A DNA stretch of 64,000 nucleotides from positions 2,754,501 to 2,818,500 of the forward strand of contig NZ_CP050700.1 in assembly GCF_010646885.2 (NCBI RefSeq), written 5' to 3'. Of the stretch, positions 1 through 10,459 are shown piece by piece. The stretch is from Desulfopila sp. IMCC35008 (GTDB lineage Bacteria > Desulfobacterota > Desulfobulbia > Desulfobulbales > Desulfocapsaceae). The position numbers and the translations under genes were made by a program. Each line of letters opens with the position of its first letter. The stretch's first letter is position 1. The notes below the pieces were generated by a model. The model saw nothing but the letters and a program-made list of their open reading frames with translations, was not told the origin of the DNA and searched no databases.

Positions 1-3000
1 CCCTTTGGCACCCACCAGATTCATTCCGTCGTTCCAGTCTCCTGTGCCGATCAAAGGCAGGCCATGGAGGGAACTTACAGTCAAGCCGCGACTGACGGCC
101 CGCCTACAGTGTTCAAAGATCGAGGCCCGTTCAGAAGTGACCTCAGGTACTATAAAGAGTTCATACTGATCGTCTTCAAGCTCAGGTGCATGGATAAAAG
201 GCACCTCGACAGCCAGGATATCACTGTCACCGGTTGCCCGCACATACTCTGCGACAACATATGGGAGCCAGAGCAGATCATCAGAAATTCGGGAACGAAT
301 ACCAGCGCCGGACGGCTCATGCCACCAGTGCTGGACATCCCCTTCTTGGAACTGCCGGCTCGCCGACAGCAGAATCTGCTCACGGGCTATTTCAGGACGA
401 ACAGCGAGAAAGGCCATGACATCCTGCAGCTGATCACGAAAACCAAAGGCACCACCTGACTGGTAAAAACCTGAACGGCCCCAGATCCTGCAGCTTAAGG
501 TCTGGTACTGGAGCCATCGATTCACCAGAAGGTTAACGCCAAGCTCGGGTGTCTGCACTGCAATTGTGCCTAGTAGCCTGTTCCACCAGGATCTCGTCTC
601 ATTAAAAGCCACTGTAAAAGCATCATCATTTTGAAAACGCTCCAGCAGTTCCCTCGCCTGTTCTATTGTCCCAGCCTGGCCAAGCAGACAGCTGATATAA
701 CGCACCTCACCAGGTCGTATCTCTACCGTGACACGGAGCGCAGCACAGGGGTCCAATCCCGCACCACTTCGCTCTGACAACTGCACCTGTTCCATTGCTG
801 CTGGGTTGGCAAGTGAGCGATTACGGCCAACAAAGTGATGGCGATCACAACCATAGCTCTCTGCCCTTGGAGAAATAGAGGCAAAGGTAATGCGCTCCGG
901 ATACTCGGGATGGTAATAATTTCTGGCAAGCACAGCGTGAGTATCTTCGTCCCATTCGGTTACGGTGTGCATCCAGGACGTTTCCCGGTTTTCACCAAGG
1001 GTCAGCTCCACATAATACGTTACCGACAACTTGCGAGGCCTCGATGAGCTGTTCGTCAGTTTGAGCCGCTGCATCTTGACCGGTTCCCCTCCGTCATCAT
1101 TCACCGGTACGAAAACAGTCAGTTCCTGCTCAATAGAGCTGCTGTTATGTTCAAACACCGTATATCCCGCCCCATGCCTGGCCCGATAGGCACTTTCCTG
1201 ACGGATCGGGGCAGCAGTAGGCGACCAGAACTCTCCAGTTTCTTCGTCCCGGATATAGACGGCTTCGGATGGCGGGTCGATTACCGGGTCATTGGACCAG
1301 CCTGTCAGGCGATTGCGCTGGCTGTTACCAAACCAGGTAAAACCTGAACCGGTTTCGCTGACCAGCGTACCGAACATCGGGTTGGCAATAACGTTTACCC
1401 ATGGCGCGGGGGTATTGATATTCGGACCGAGGTATATTGCGTACTCGCTACCATCCTGAGTAAAACCGCCAAGGCTGTTGAAATAGTGCAACTCCAGGAA
1501 TGGAAGTGGTGCAGAAGGCTCCTGAAGTGCTGATTTTCTCGGCAACTTCATCAACTGAACGGCAACTTCGATTGGTCGCCCTAACTGTTGCGGCAGGGTA
1601 CCGCGGGCAGCCAGCAGTACCACACTGGCCGTAGCTGTGAAAAGCTTCAGGTCACTCTCAGGCACCTGAGGTGCGTGCTGCAGATAGACGTTCCCGCCTC
1701 GATCCGCAGCTGCGGCAAGAGCATACACCTGAATCATCTGTTCCAACCGTTCCTGAAGCGGTCGCTGATACCCGCCGGACTCCTCGTTGACAATCAGTAG
1801 ATCGGTAGCGAAACCCTGCATCCGCCAATAAGTGTGAGCCTGCAGCATCTGGCGAATCAGGCTGAGGTCCCGCACATCTCCTATCATGACAAGCACCAGC
1901 GGCAGATCTCCCGAAATCCCATACGGCCACAAACCCGATTGACCCTTACGGTTTTCCGCAAGACGCTTGGCCGGCGCACGCAGGCGCTGACGAGGGAACA
2001 GCAAGTGGCCTGCCAGCTGCTGAAACCGCCGCGCCTCATCGGGTTGAATTTGCAGAACCTGCAACTGCTGTTGGGCTGCACGCCAGGCAAAATTCATGGC
2101 ACGCTCTATTGCATGACTATCACTATACTTATCAATCAGCAGCAGTACCTCTTCCCTGGTACTGCCGGCAACAAGTATCAGCGTAACCTGAGCGCGCTCT
2201 TCCGGTTTTAAGGTGAGAGACTGGCGGACACTCATGACCGGATCAAGAACAAATCCCTGATTTTCTCCTAAATCCCGTCTTGCTCCCATGGGATTGGCAA
2301 GGGTATGGCCGCGACCGACAAATTGTCCCCGATCAGTCTCAAACTGCCAGTTGGGTTGATACGAAAATTCATCACCGTTGTGATGGACCAATAGGCGATG
2401 GGCGACAACCAGGGGGTGATCATGTTCACTCCGAAGTCGCCGGTAGGCAAGAAGCACCTGTTGTTCTGGGAGAGCCTCCGTCTGGATGAAGAGTTTGTTG
2501 AAGGCCGGGTGTTGTAGGTCAGCATTATGTGGTGCCATGGAAAGCTCCACATAGCTGGTAAGATCAAGTATCCGTTCACGAGACGAGTGGTTAATAAAGG
2601 TAATCCGCCGCAGTTCAGCATCATCCTCCTGGGAGACAATTACCTCAACCTCGGTGTGGAGATCCTCATTGACGCGCCGGAAGACAGCACGATCGAGGGT
2701 AAACTCTGCTGAATATCCTTCAACTTCGCCACCAACTGGATGATAGGTGGCCGACCAGAGACGATCGCGATCGACCTCGTGTATATAACAGAAAATCCCC
2801 ATCGAATCAGAGGTCTGATAAGCTCGCCAGCGTGTCAGTTCCTGATCTCCCAACTGGCTGTATCCACCACCGTTGTTGGTTACCATCAGACCGTAACGGC
2901 CATTGCTGAGCAGCAGACTTCTGGGCCATGGTGTATGGGGGGAGGTAAAGATGGTGCCTGCCGGAGATGTCAGATCTTCGAGCAGCAATACAGGCTCACG

Positions 3001-6000
3001 GTGTATGGCCTCCGCCAGATGTAACGGTGGCAGTGAAGGAATACGCTCCTGGAGCAAAGCTTCAAAAGCCTGCACCCGAGAATCACTATGAAAGCGGCGG
3101 GAAAATGGCTGGTTATAGAGAAAATTCGTCAGTGCCAGAAAGGCCATGCCCTGATGGTGAGCCATATACGCCTCGATGACGACCCCGCGACCACCCTCCC
3201 GCTCTGTTTTTCGACTATAGTCAATGGATTCGTAGTACCCGTAATCACCAAGCAAACCAATGGCTGACATGCGTTGAAGATTCTTCACTGCCTCTGTCGG
3301 CACCACATTCAAGGCCAGCAGCGTTGCATAGGGAGAAACCACAAGTTGTTCCTCTGAGCCCTGTTTTAAACCAAGCGCTGAAACCCCAAACGCCTTGTAC
3401 TGATAGGTTTTATTGAGATCGAGATTAGCAAAGGCCGATTCGGAAATACCCCAGGGGACGCGATGTTTTCGTCCATAAGCGACCTGTATCCCAACAGCCT
3501 CCCGGGCAGCCTTATCCAGCAGCGAATTGACATATGTACGCTGGAACAGCAGCGGCATCAGATACTCAAACATGGTCCCGGTCCAGCTGAGCAGAACACG
3601 TTTTCCCCCGACAGCGCCATAGAGGCGGCCAAGGGCAAACCAATGCTCAAGTGACACATCACCCCGGGCAATGGCGACAAAACTGCCAAAACGCGCCTCG
3701 CTGGCCAACAAATCATACCGTGAACCATCGAGACAGCTGGTGGAAACATTATAACCAATAGAGAAAAGTTTATGTCCGGAATCATATAAGAAACCCATCT
3801 GCATTTCTTCAGACAATTCCCGGATCTCAGTTATCAGGCGTTCAATCTGCGCTAATGTCTCACCGGCCAGCCACTGCGAGGTGGCAAACGCTTCAGCAAC
3901 CCGGTCAAGCCAACCGGCAAGTTCTGCGGAAAGTTCAACAGTGGATGCGCGAAGTTTGTTAACAATGTTGATAGAACCGATCTTGCCGCCGGCAAGCGCA
4001 GCAAGTGAGGGCGCCGTTTGCAGATCATGACGAATGGCAGACAATGCTTCGGAGCCCAGTACGGCAAGCTCCTCTTCAGTTTTTTCCGAGAGGATTTCGA
4101 GCCATGAAAGATAACGACTGCTGCCCACAGCCCAGGCTTCTATCTGCTGCTGCAGCTCATATTCCCAACCCGAAGTTGCTGAAATGCCAGCAACAGAACT
4201 TATCTTTGCCTCGATGGCCCGCTGCATACCGAGTATCGCCAGGATATCCGCTGGCGCTGCCTGCTCTTTAACGAGAAATTGTGTCAGTATATTTTCAAGA
4301 TCACTGTACATCGCAGGTTTTACCGAATCCGCCTGGACTATCCCGATGGTATCAGCAATACCTGCGAGAGCTCGTGATTCCAGAAGAGGAAACTGCACAA
4401 TCTCTTCAAGACCATGCCCCAGAGCCCAGAGGCAGCCAAGCAGGTTACCGCTGTCCACCGTCGAAACATAACGGGGCTCAAGTGGCTGCAGTGTGCTTAT
4501 ATCGTACCAGTTGAGCAAATGGCCTCGATAGCGCTGCAATTGCCTGATGGTTGCCATGGTACTGGTCAGCTTGTCTACTACCTGATTAATGGTCAGATAA
4601 CCCGAATCATACGCCCCAAGAACGCTGGTCATATAGAGTCCGATATTGGTGGGACTGGTCCGCATAGCCAACTGATCCTGATGAGCGACCTGATAATTAT
4701 CGGGTGGGAGCCAGTTGGTGTCCGTGTTGACAAATGAGGAAAAGTAACGCCAGGTACGCCTGGAAACCATTCTTAAGAAACGAATATCCCTCTCAGATAC
4801 GCGAAAAGATTTCTGCTTATCGACAACCTTTCTGTTCAAAAGCCAGCCGAGCACAGGTGCGAAAAACCAGAGAACAAGCCATGGTACTGACGGGGCAAGA
4901 CTTCCTGGAGCCACCTGCCATACAGCCACCCCCAGCACCACACTCGCAATACTTCCCAGTGAAAGGGTCAGAGCAAAGAGTGATTTCCATGAAGACACAC
5001 TGCAGACCGTTGCCCCGGTTGTCCACTCAAGCATGTGGCGGCCTGAAATTTTCGTACGGAATGTTGCCCGAATCGCTGCATCTAAAGAGACAGCTGCCTG
5101 GCCGGGCAGAAAGGCTGCATCGGCAAAAGCCCGTAAGAGATCATGAATCAATTTGGAGAGCGAAAAAAGCCGTAAACTCTTGCCACTGGTTGCCATGGTA
5201 AAGTTGTGTGACACAGCATGAAAGATCAGCTGCGAACAAACTACCAGAGCAGCAAGCCCAGCCATTTGTGGAGAAACAGACCAGGCCAGTACAAGGAAAA
5301 CAATATTGGCAAAGGGAACCAGGCTTCTTCGCAGGTTGTCAAATATCTTCCACCGATTAAGAGCTGACAAAGGGTTTCGGGCGTGGTCTCCTCCTGCCAG
5401 CGGAACACGAGGCAACATCCAGGTCGCAATCTGCCAATCGCCACGAATCCAACGGTGCGAACGATTACTGTACACCTGGTAATGTGCTGGGAAATCGTCA
5501 TAGAGCTCAATATCGCTGGCGAGCCCTACCCGGACATACGCGCCCTCGATCAGGTCATGACTGAGGATGCGTTCCGCCGGAAAACGTCCTGAGAGTGCGC
5601 GGGCAAAAGCGCGCACATCATAGATTCCTTTCCCCTGATAGCTGCCTTCTCCACTGAGATCCTGATACACATCGGAAACGGCCGCAGTATAGGGGTCGAT
5701 GCCAACTGGATCACTGAACAGCCTGCTAAAGAGTGATGCGCTTGAGCTCTCTAAGGTCGGGCTCACCCGAGGCTGAATAATGGTATAGGAGCCGGCGGCA
5801 ATCCTGCCCTCACTATCAAAGCGCGGCTGATTCAGCGGATGAGCGAGCGTTTCCACCATTTTCCTGGCTGTGGAGTGCGGAAGACGGGTATCGCTGTCCA
5901 AGGTAATAACAAAGCGAATGTCGGCCAATTGCTGCTCGTTACCGATATAGACGAGAGATGGTGCATTCTCCGGCCTCGAGCCGTCGATGAGGTTGTTGAG

Positions 6001-8250
6001 TTCTTCCAGTTTGCCGCGCTTACGCTCCCAGCCAATATATTTCTGTTCTGATTCGCTCCACGTTCGCTCCCGGTGAAACAGAAAAAAACGTTCATCCCCA
6101 TACCGCTGGTTGAGTGTTGCAACAGCCTCAATAGCCCGAGCCAGCAAGGAGGCATCTGCAGGTCGTGTTGCCGTATCCGCATCGGTGTAATCGGAAAACA
6201 AACTAAAAAAGAGGTTGGTTTCCTTATTGGCCAGATATCGGATTTCCAGTTTTTCGACCTCAGCATCAACTGTCCCGGCATCCGCCAACATAACCGGCAC
6301 AACGACCAGGGTCCGGAATTCGTCAGGAATTCCGGTTTTTTTGAAATCCATTTTTGCTAAGGAGCGGGGAGGTAAAAAACGTGTAACGACATAGTTGACC
6401 ACTTCAATCGCCAACTGACTGACCGGAACAACAAGGGCCAGAACGATACATCCCAGACCAATCATGGTTTGCGACCAAGAGGTCACCATGAAACCTGAAT
6501 GCAGAGAAAAACCGACGATTGCCGTTACCAATGCGGTCAGGGTTGAGCCCACAAAGGCGAAGTAGACCGAAGTGTGATGCCGGTAGGTCCAGGCAAGTAT
6601 TCTGTGACGCAGACTTTCACGGCAGGAGATCAACCCTGCGAGTTCCCTGCGTCCCTCACCGATCAGCCAGCTACTGACATAGTTGCGCAGGTCATCATCT
6701 GCCGATTCTTGCAGTGACCGGGCAGCCAGTTCTACGACACGCTCGGCAATATGTTCCTCAGCCTGAGCGGAATTGTAGGCGAGTTCTTCAACTGCTTGCC
6801 GACAACGGTCACGGGTAGCAAAATCCATCATGCTGTAGACGCCACGTGGCTCATTTCGCAGGATCTGTTCCACCCGACTGAGCTTCTCAAACATCTCACG
6901 CCAGTCAAGCATTGTGAGCTGACGCAAGCTGGTAAAGGCGTTTCCGCAGGACACCTGCTCGCAAGTCTGCCGTTTCTGCTCACGAATATTGAGATCATGC
7001 AGCGGTTTTTTATGTACACGCTCAAGCCAGTCTCGAACCGGTGATAAGACAGAGGGTTCATCGTACAGGAGGCCAACCAGCTGCGAACTGAAATACGGAC
7101 TGGGTAGAAACTCTTTTTTTGAAAGCTCAGCCAGTACTGCGAAAAGGGTATTGGAATCCTGTTGATTGGCAGTAATAAGCCGGTTTGCCCAGAAATCAGC
7201 AAGCTGACGTTCGCGCAGGTCACCCAGGGCGATGATTACCATATTATGGATACTTTCAATCAGGGCAATACGGATCATTTGGGGAATTGCCCACAATTCT
7301 CCAATCGACAGTACGCGCTCATCCTGACATGCATCGAGAAACACCAGAATATTATCTCTGTCTAAATACTGGTCAGTATGGGCAACAAAGTCTTTAGCCA
7401 ACCCATAAATATATGGCATGCCCCGATAGGGGTCTGCGGCTAGTACAGGCAGTTTTAGAAAAAATCGCTTTGGCAGGTTTCGTAAGACATCGCGGACATT
7501 CCGCTCAAGGATATACTCATTATCAAGAATCCAATCGGCCGCAGGAGTAGCTTTCTGCTCAAGGCGCTTTGCCGCAGAGAGGTCACTGCAGGCACGCTCA
7601 ACCCACTTGCCCGACTGTTTCAGGCGTCGGAGCAATTCAACACCGCTTCGCAACTTTGGAGCTGTCGTTTGCCTGCGGGCATAACGGAAAGCATGCCTGG
7701 TAAGCTGTGTAAGAGTAAATCGAACTCCTGGTGTTCGTGTGGCTGAACGTCGCTCGTAACTCGGATGCTGGATAAAGAGTTGTGGAGGAATCGTGTTGCT
7801 TTCACGAAGAAATATCACCAGACGTTTGAGAGATTCTGGTGACGCCTGCAGAATAACAACTGATTCTCCGGGAATCAGCCACCGTGCATGCTCCTGCAAG
7901 ATGGTTTTTTCCACGCAATTACTGAAACGTTGGAGCCAGATAAGAATCGCAAGAAGAGCAAAGGCGGACCCGCCCAGATGAAACGGCAACCCATAAAATT
8001 CCTGTCTTTCAATCAGGTTATACCATCTGAAAAGAGGAGGGGTGCTCCATGCAAGCACACCACAGAAAATCGCGGCGACGATAAGAAAGTAAGCGTAGCG
8101 AGAGAGAAAAGGAGCTGTCTGCTGAACCTCACTGTCAGCATTTTTGCTGAGCAGCACAAGCCTCCGGCAGCCTTTGCCTGCTAGCCCCTTAAAAGCCAGT
8201 TGAGCTTCTGTCTTCTCCGTAAAATACCCGATAAGTGTGGTCAGGCCCAT
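1..8250 (-). CDS. ndvB: cyclic beta-1,2-glucan synthase (C-terminus beyond window)
   Basis: The frame from 8250 to base 1 is open for 2750 codons and has no stop, so the 3' end lies outside the window. The first 500 residues hold hydrophobic segments and a soluble region. Next comes a second membrane-associated block with a GT84-type glycosyltransferase region (DSDTR motif, later the RWIRGDWQ motif). The last 1400 residues are glycosyltransferase-36/GH94-like, with MAHHQGM and, at the window edge, GTGDWNDGMN, a signature of the phosphorylase-like catalytic centre. Family members make cyclic periplasmic glucans at the inner membrane (initiation, elongation, cyclisation and chain-length control); known members are about 2800-2900 aa, so roughly 100-150 residues are missing. 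The start has a GGGAGG ribosome site at about 8257. It lies 75 bp downstream of hflC in the same direction and may be co-transcribed. The symbol follows the rhizobial homologue. Confidence 0.93.
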   Translation of the reverse strand, partial: MGLTTLIGYFTEKTEAQLAFKGLAGKGCRRLVLLSKNADSEVQQTAPFLSRYAYFLIVAAIFCGVLAWSTPPLFRWYNLIERQEFYGLPFHLGGSAFALLAILIWLQRFSNCVEKTILQEHARWLIPGESVVILQASPESLKRLVIFLRESNTIPPQLFIQHPSYERRSATRTPGVRFTLTQLTRHAFRYARRQTTAPKLRSGVELLRRLKQSGKWVERACSDLSAAKRLEQKATPAADWILDNEYILERNVRDVLRNLPKRFFLKLPVLAADPYRGMPYIYGLAKDFVAHTDQYLDRDNILVFLDACQDERVLSIGELWAIPQMIRIALIESIHNMVIIALGDLRERQLADFWANRLITANQQDSNTLFAVLAELSKKEFLPSPYFSSQLVGLLYDEPSVLSPVRDWLERVHKKPLHDLNIREQKRQTCEQVSCGNAFTSLRQLTMLDWREMFEKLSRVEQILRNEPRGVYSMMDFATRDRCRQAVEELAYNSAQAEEHIAERVVELAARSLQESADDDLRNYVSSWLIGEGRRELAGLISCRESLRHRILAWTYRHHTSVYFAFVGSTLTALVTAIVGFSLHSGFMVTSWSQTMIGLGCIVLALVVPVSQLAIEVVNYVVTRFLPPRSLAKMDFKKTGIPDEFRTLVVVPVMLADAGTVDAEVEKLEIRYLANKETNLFFSLFSDYTDADTATRPADASLLARAIEAVATLNQRYGDERFFLFHRERTWSESEQKYIGWERKRGKLEELNNLIDGSRPENAPSLVYIGNEQQLADIRFVITLDSDTRLPHSTARKMVETLAHPLNQPRFDSEGRIAAGSYTIIQPRVSPTLESSSASLFSRLFSDPVGIDPYTAAVSDVYQDLSGEGSYQGKGIYDVRAFARALSGRFPAERILSHDLIEGAYVRVGLASDIELYDDFPAHYQVYSNRSHRWIRGDWQIATWMLPRVPLAGGDHARNPLSALNRWKIFDNLRRSLVPFANIVFLVLAWSVSPQMAGLAALVVCSQLIFHAVSHNFTMATSGKSLRLFSLSKLIHDLLRAFADAAFLPGQAAVSLDAAIRATFRTKISGRHMLEWTTGATVCSVSSWKSLFALTLSLGSIASVVLGVAVWQVAPGSLAPSVPWLVLWFFAPVLGWLLNRKVVDKQKSFRVSERDIRFLRMVSRRTWRYFSSFVNTDTNWLPPDNYQVAHQDQLAMRTSPTNIGLYMTSVLGAYDSGYLTINQVVDKLTSTMATIRQLQRYRGHLLNWYDISTLQPLEPRYVSTVDSGNLLGCLWALGHGLEEIVQFPLLESRALAGIADTIGIVQADSVKPAMYSDLENILTQFLVKEQAAPADILAILGMQRAIEAKISSVAGISATSGWEYELQQQIEAWAVGSSRYLSWLEILSEKTEEELAVLGSEALSAIRHDLQTAPSLAALAGGKIGSINIVNKLRASTVELSAELAGWLDRVAEAFATSQWLAGETLAQIERLITEIRELSEEMQMGFLYDSGHKLFSIGYNVSTSCLDGSRYDLLASEARFGSFVAIARGDVSLEHWFALGRLYGAVGGKRVLLSWTGTMFEYLMPLLFQRTYVNSLLDKAAREAVGIQVAYGRKHRVPWGISESAFANLDLNKTYQYKAFGVSALGLKQGSEEQLVVSPYATLLALNVVPTEAVKNLQRMSAIGLLGDYGYYESIDYSRKTEREGGRGVVIEAYMAHHQGMAFLALTNFLYNQPFSRRFHSDSRVQAFEALLQERIPSLPPLHLAEAIHREPVLLLEDLTSPAGTIFTSPHTPWPRSLLLSNGRYGLMVTNNGGGYSQLGDQELTRWRAYQTSDSMGIFCYIHEVDRDRLWSATYHPVGGEVEGYSAEFTLDRAVFRRVNEDLHTEVEVIVSQEDDAELRRITFINHSSRERILDLTSYVELSMAPHNADLQHPAFNKLFIQTEALPEQQVLLAYRRLRSEHDHPLVVAHRLLVHHNGDEFSYQPNWQFETDRGQFVGRGHTLANPMGARRDLGENQGFVLDPVMSVRQSLTLKPEERAQVTLILVAGSTREEVLLLIDKYSDSHAIERAMNFAWRAAQQQLQVLQIQPDEARRFQQLAGHLLFPRQRLRAPAKRLAENRKGQSGLWPYGISGDLPLVLVMIGDVRDLSLIRQMLQAHTYWRMQGFATDLLIVNEESGGYQRPLQERLEQMIQVYALAAAADRGGNVYLQHAPQVPESDLKLFTATASVVLLAARGTLPQQLGRPIEVAVQLMKLPRKSALQEPSAPLPFLELHYFNSLGGFTQDGSEYAIYLGPNINTPAPWVNVIANPMFGTLVSETGSGFTWFGNSQRNRLTGWSNDPVIDPPSEAVYIRDEETGEFWSPTAAPIRQESAYRARHGAGYTVFEHNSSSIEQELTVFVPVNDDGGEPVKMQRLKLTNSSSRPRKLSVTYYVELTLGENRETSWMHTVTEWDEDTHAVLARNYYHPEYPERITFASISPRAESYGCDRHHFVGRNRSLANPAAMEQVQLSERSGAGLDPCAALRVTVEIRPGEVRYISCLLGQAGTIEQARELLERFQNDDAFTVAFNETRSWWNRLLGTIAVQTPELGVNLLVNRWLQYQTLSCRIWGRSGFYQSGGAFGFRDQLQDVMAFLAVRPEIAREQILLSASRQFQEGDVQHWWHEPSGAGIRSRISDDLLWLPYVVAEYVRATGDSDILAVEVPFIHAPELEDDQYELFIVPEVTSERASIFEHCRRAVSRGLTVSSLHGLPLIGTGDWNDGMNLVGAKG

Positions 8251-8325
8251 ATATTGCCTCCCTGCGCGACTTCGGGTCGGCTCGCGTTGTTCAACGCCCA
8301 CCCTCCAAGATGTACCCACCGGTGC

Positions 8326-9288
8326 CTACTGCATTCCATCAGGATTCGCCTTTTTGATGTATTGATAAAAATCACTCTCTGTGGTGAGGATGAGCACGGA
8401 GTTCTGGTTCGGCTTCTCTTTGTAACTCTCAAGGGTCTGCAGAAAGGCATAAAAATTCGGATTGTTATTATAGGCGGAACCATATATCCCTGTGGCCCGT
8501 GCATCTGCAGCACCCTGGATTTCCTGTGCCCGGCGATAGGCTGTTGAGCGAATCTGACGCAGCTCCTTTTCCATCTCACCGAGAATCTCGGCACTGCGTC
8601 CTTCGCCTTCCGAGCGGAACTGGGCAGCGATGCGCTTGCGCTCCGAGATCATCCGTTCGTAGACTTTTTCCCGGACACTCTCCACATAATCGAGACGCTT
8701 AATACGCACATCGACCAGCTCGATACCATATTGCGGAATGATCCTTTGCGCTTCGGTCAGTATCGTTCGGGTTATCTCCTCGCGGCCCCGGGCTATTGCT
8801 CGCTTTAACTCCTCTTCTCTCTCTTTGGGGATATCCTGTAGCGCCTCCTGCTCGGGGAGCTCCCACGATGCGGAGCGGACAAGCTCAACGAGTTCGCTGC
8901 TCGACACCTGATCCCGCACTACGGAATCGAGGATATCATTCAAACGAGACTGGGCGCCCTCCTCACTGGCAACGTTCTCCAGGAACTTCCTGGCATCTGC
9001 AATCCGCCAGCGCGCTGTGGTGTCTACCCAGATGAATTCCCGCCCCTTGGTAGGGATCTGGTTTGGATCACCGTCCCAAATAAGCAACCGTTTTTCAAAG
9101 CGTCGGACCTCCTGGACAAACGGCAGTTTCATATGCAGACCAGCCTCGGTTATCGGCTCACCCACCGGTCGGCCAAACTGGACGACAATTGCCTGCTGGC
9201 CCTCTTCCAGGGTATAGAAGACTCCGGACACGCCTAAAAAAGCCAGCACCACGACCACGATACCGATTACTTTTAATTGTTTGTTCAT
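8326..9288 (-). CDS. hflC: HflC, membrane protease modulator
   Basis: 320 aa. One N-terminal membrane segment (about residues 7-27) is followed by a stomatin/prohibitin (SPFH/band 7) domain with the typical VVQFGRPV and GLHMKLPF strings, and a coiled coil rich in Arg/Glu and Ala. In known bacteria HflC pairs with HflK as a large periplasm-facing cage around FtsH and modulates membrane-protein turnover. The start ATG overlaps the hflK stop by four bases (ATGA), so the two are translationally coupled. Length is normal for the family. Confidence 0.95.
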   Translation of the reverse strand: MNKQLKVIGIVVVVLAFLGVSGVFYTLEEGQQAIVVQFGRPVGEPITEAGLHMKLPFVQEVRRFEKRLLIWDGDPNQIPTKGREFIWVDTTARWRIADARKFLENVASEEGAQSRLNDILDSVVRDQVSSSELVELVRSASWELPEQEALQDIPKEREEELKRAIARGREEITRTILTEAQRIIPQYGIELVDVRIKRLDYVESVREKVYERMISERKRIAAQFRSEGEGRSAEILGEMEKELRQIRSTAYRRAQEIQGAADARATGIYGSAYNNNPNFYAFLQTLESYKEKPNQNSVLILTTESDFYQYIKKANPDGMQ

Positions 9289-10331
9289 GGTTTTCCTCCT
9301 CCGGCTGAAGCACCCTCGGCAGACTCCAGCGGGAGCCAGGGAACCATCGCCTTCTGATCCTTATCGACGATATAAAGCCCCTTCATCTCAGCCAAAAAGT
9401 CGGTCATTGTCTCGAGGTAGAGTCGTCTGCGCGTAACCTGCGGCGCTTTCTGATATTCAGCCAGTATCGCTGAAAAGCGGGTTGCCTCGCCTTCGGCCCT
9501 GTTAATCCGCTCAAGGGCATAACCTTCGGCCTCGCTGATGCTCTGGGTTGCAACGCCGCGTGCTTTCGGGATCTCGCGGTTGGCCCGTTCCTGGGCTATA
9601 TTGATGGTCCGTTCTTTATCCTGCCGTGATTCGTTCACTTCGTTGAAGGCAGGCTTCACGCTGTCCGGAGGTGTTACATCCTGTAGCTCGACGGTAACCA
9701 GGCGCACACCAGTCTGATAATTTGTCAGGACCTTTTGAATCTCGACTTTTGCTTCACTGGCAACGGCAACCCGACCGGTTGTCAGAACATCACTGCCAAG
9801 GCGATTGCCTACAGCCCTGCGCATGATCGCCTCGGCGGTGTCGCGAATGGTCTTGGGTGTATTACGTACCTGGAACAGATAGAGAATCGGATCTTCAATG
9901 CGGTACTGGATAATCCACTGCACATCGATCACGTTGAGATCGCCGGTGAGCATCAGTGACTCATCCTTATACGAGCCGCTCGGCTCATAACGGGTCTTCT
10001 CGCCCGGCAGTGAGGACATTGTCCTGAAACCGAACTCCTCTTTTAAAACCCGGGCAGTCGGCAACAGCCGAACTGTTTCGATACCAAGCGGCAATTTGAA
10101 ATGCAGCCCTGGGCCGGCCGAGCGCATAACCTTACCGAATCGTTGCACGATTCCGGTTTCTTCCGGCTGTACGGTGTACCAGGAAGTTCCCAACAGTGCC
10201 GCGGCAACCAGAAAAACGATAAGCAATAGAACCTGTCGGGGGTTGAAATCACTTCTCTTCAGACCGTGGGTTTCCACCATTTCGAGAAACTGCTTGAGTG
10301 ATTTCCCAAGGGATTCGTTCCATTCAGACAT
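9285..10331 (-). CDS. hflK: HflK, membrane protease modulator
   Basis: 348 aa. A soluble N-terminal tail of about 30 residues precedes a membrane helix (about 33-50) and the SPFH domain (GIVQRFGKV, GLHFKLPLGIE). The C-terminal half has the charged HflK coiled coil (NESRQDKERTINIAQERAN) and ends in a Gly-rich tail. It forms the HflKC complex with the overlapping downstream gene. A GGAGG site (seen as cctcc on plus at 10337-10341) sits before the ATG. The 128 bp between this gene and the radical SAM gene contains no clear terminator, so read-through from upstream is possible. Confidence 0.95.
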   Translation of the reverse strand: MSEWNESLGKSLKQFLEMVETHGLKRSDFNPRQVLLLIVFLVAAALLGTSWYTVQPEETGIVQRFGKVMRSAGPGLHFKLPLGIETVRLLPTARVLKEEFGFRTMSSLPGEKTRYEPSGSYKDESLMLTGDLNVIDVQWIIQYRIEDPILYLFQVRNTPKTIRDTAEAIMRRAVGNRLGSDVLTTGRVAVASEAKVEIQKVLTNYQTGVRLVTVELQDVTPPDSVKPAFNEVNESRQDKERTINIAQERANREIPKARGVATQSISEAEGYALERINRAEGEATRFSAILAEYQKAPQVTRRRLYLETMTDFLAEMKGLYIVDKDQKAMVPWLPLESAEGASAGGGKP

Positions 10332-10459
10332 GGCGAGCCTCCTTTGTCCCCGTGTATATTCAGGTGAATATTTATGGAGACAGTATACATATCGACTCGT
10401 TACTTTGAGCCTGGTCCTTCATTATCAACTGATCGCAATGCCTTTGTGAGCCCAAAACA

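Noticed and set aside
1..8250. Many short frames on both strands
   Set aside because: All lie inside one uninterrupted minus-strand frame of 2750 codons with recognisable enzyme motifs to the very edge.
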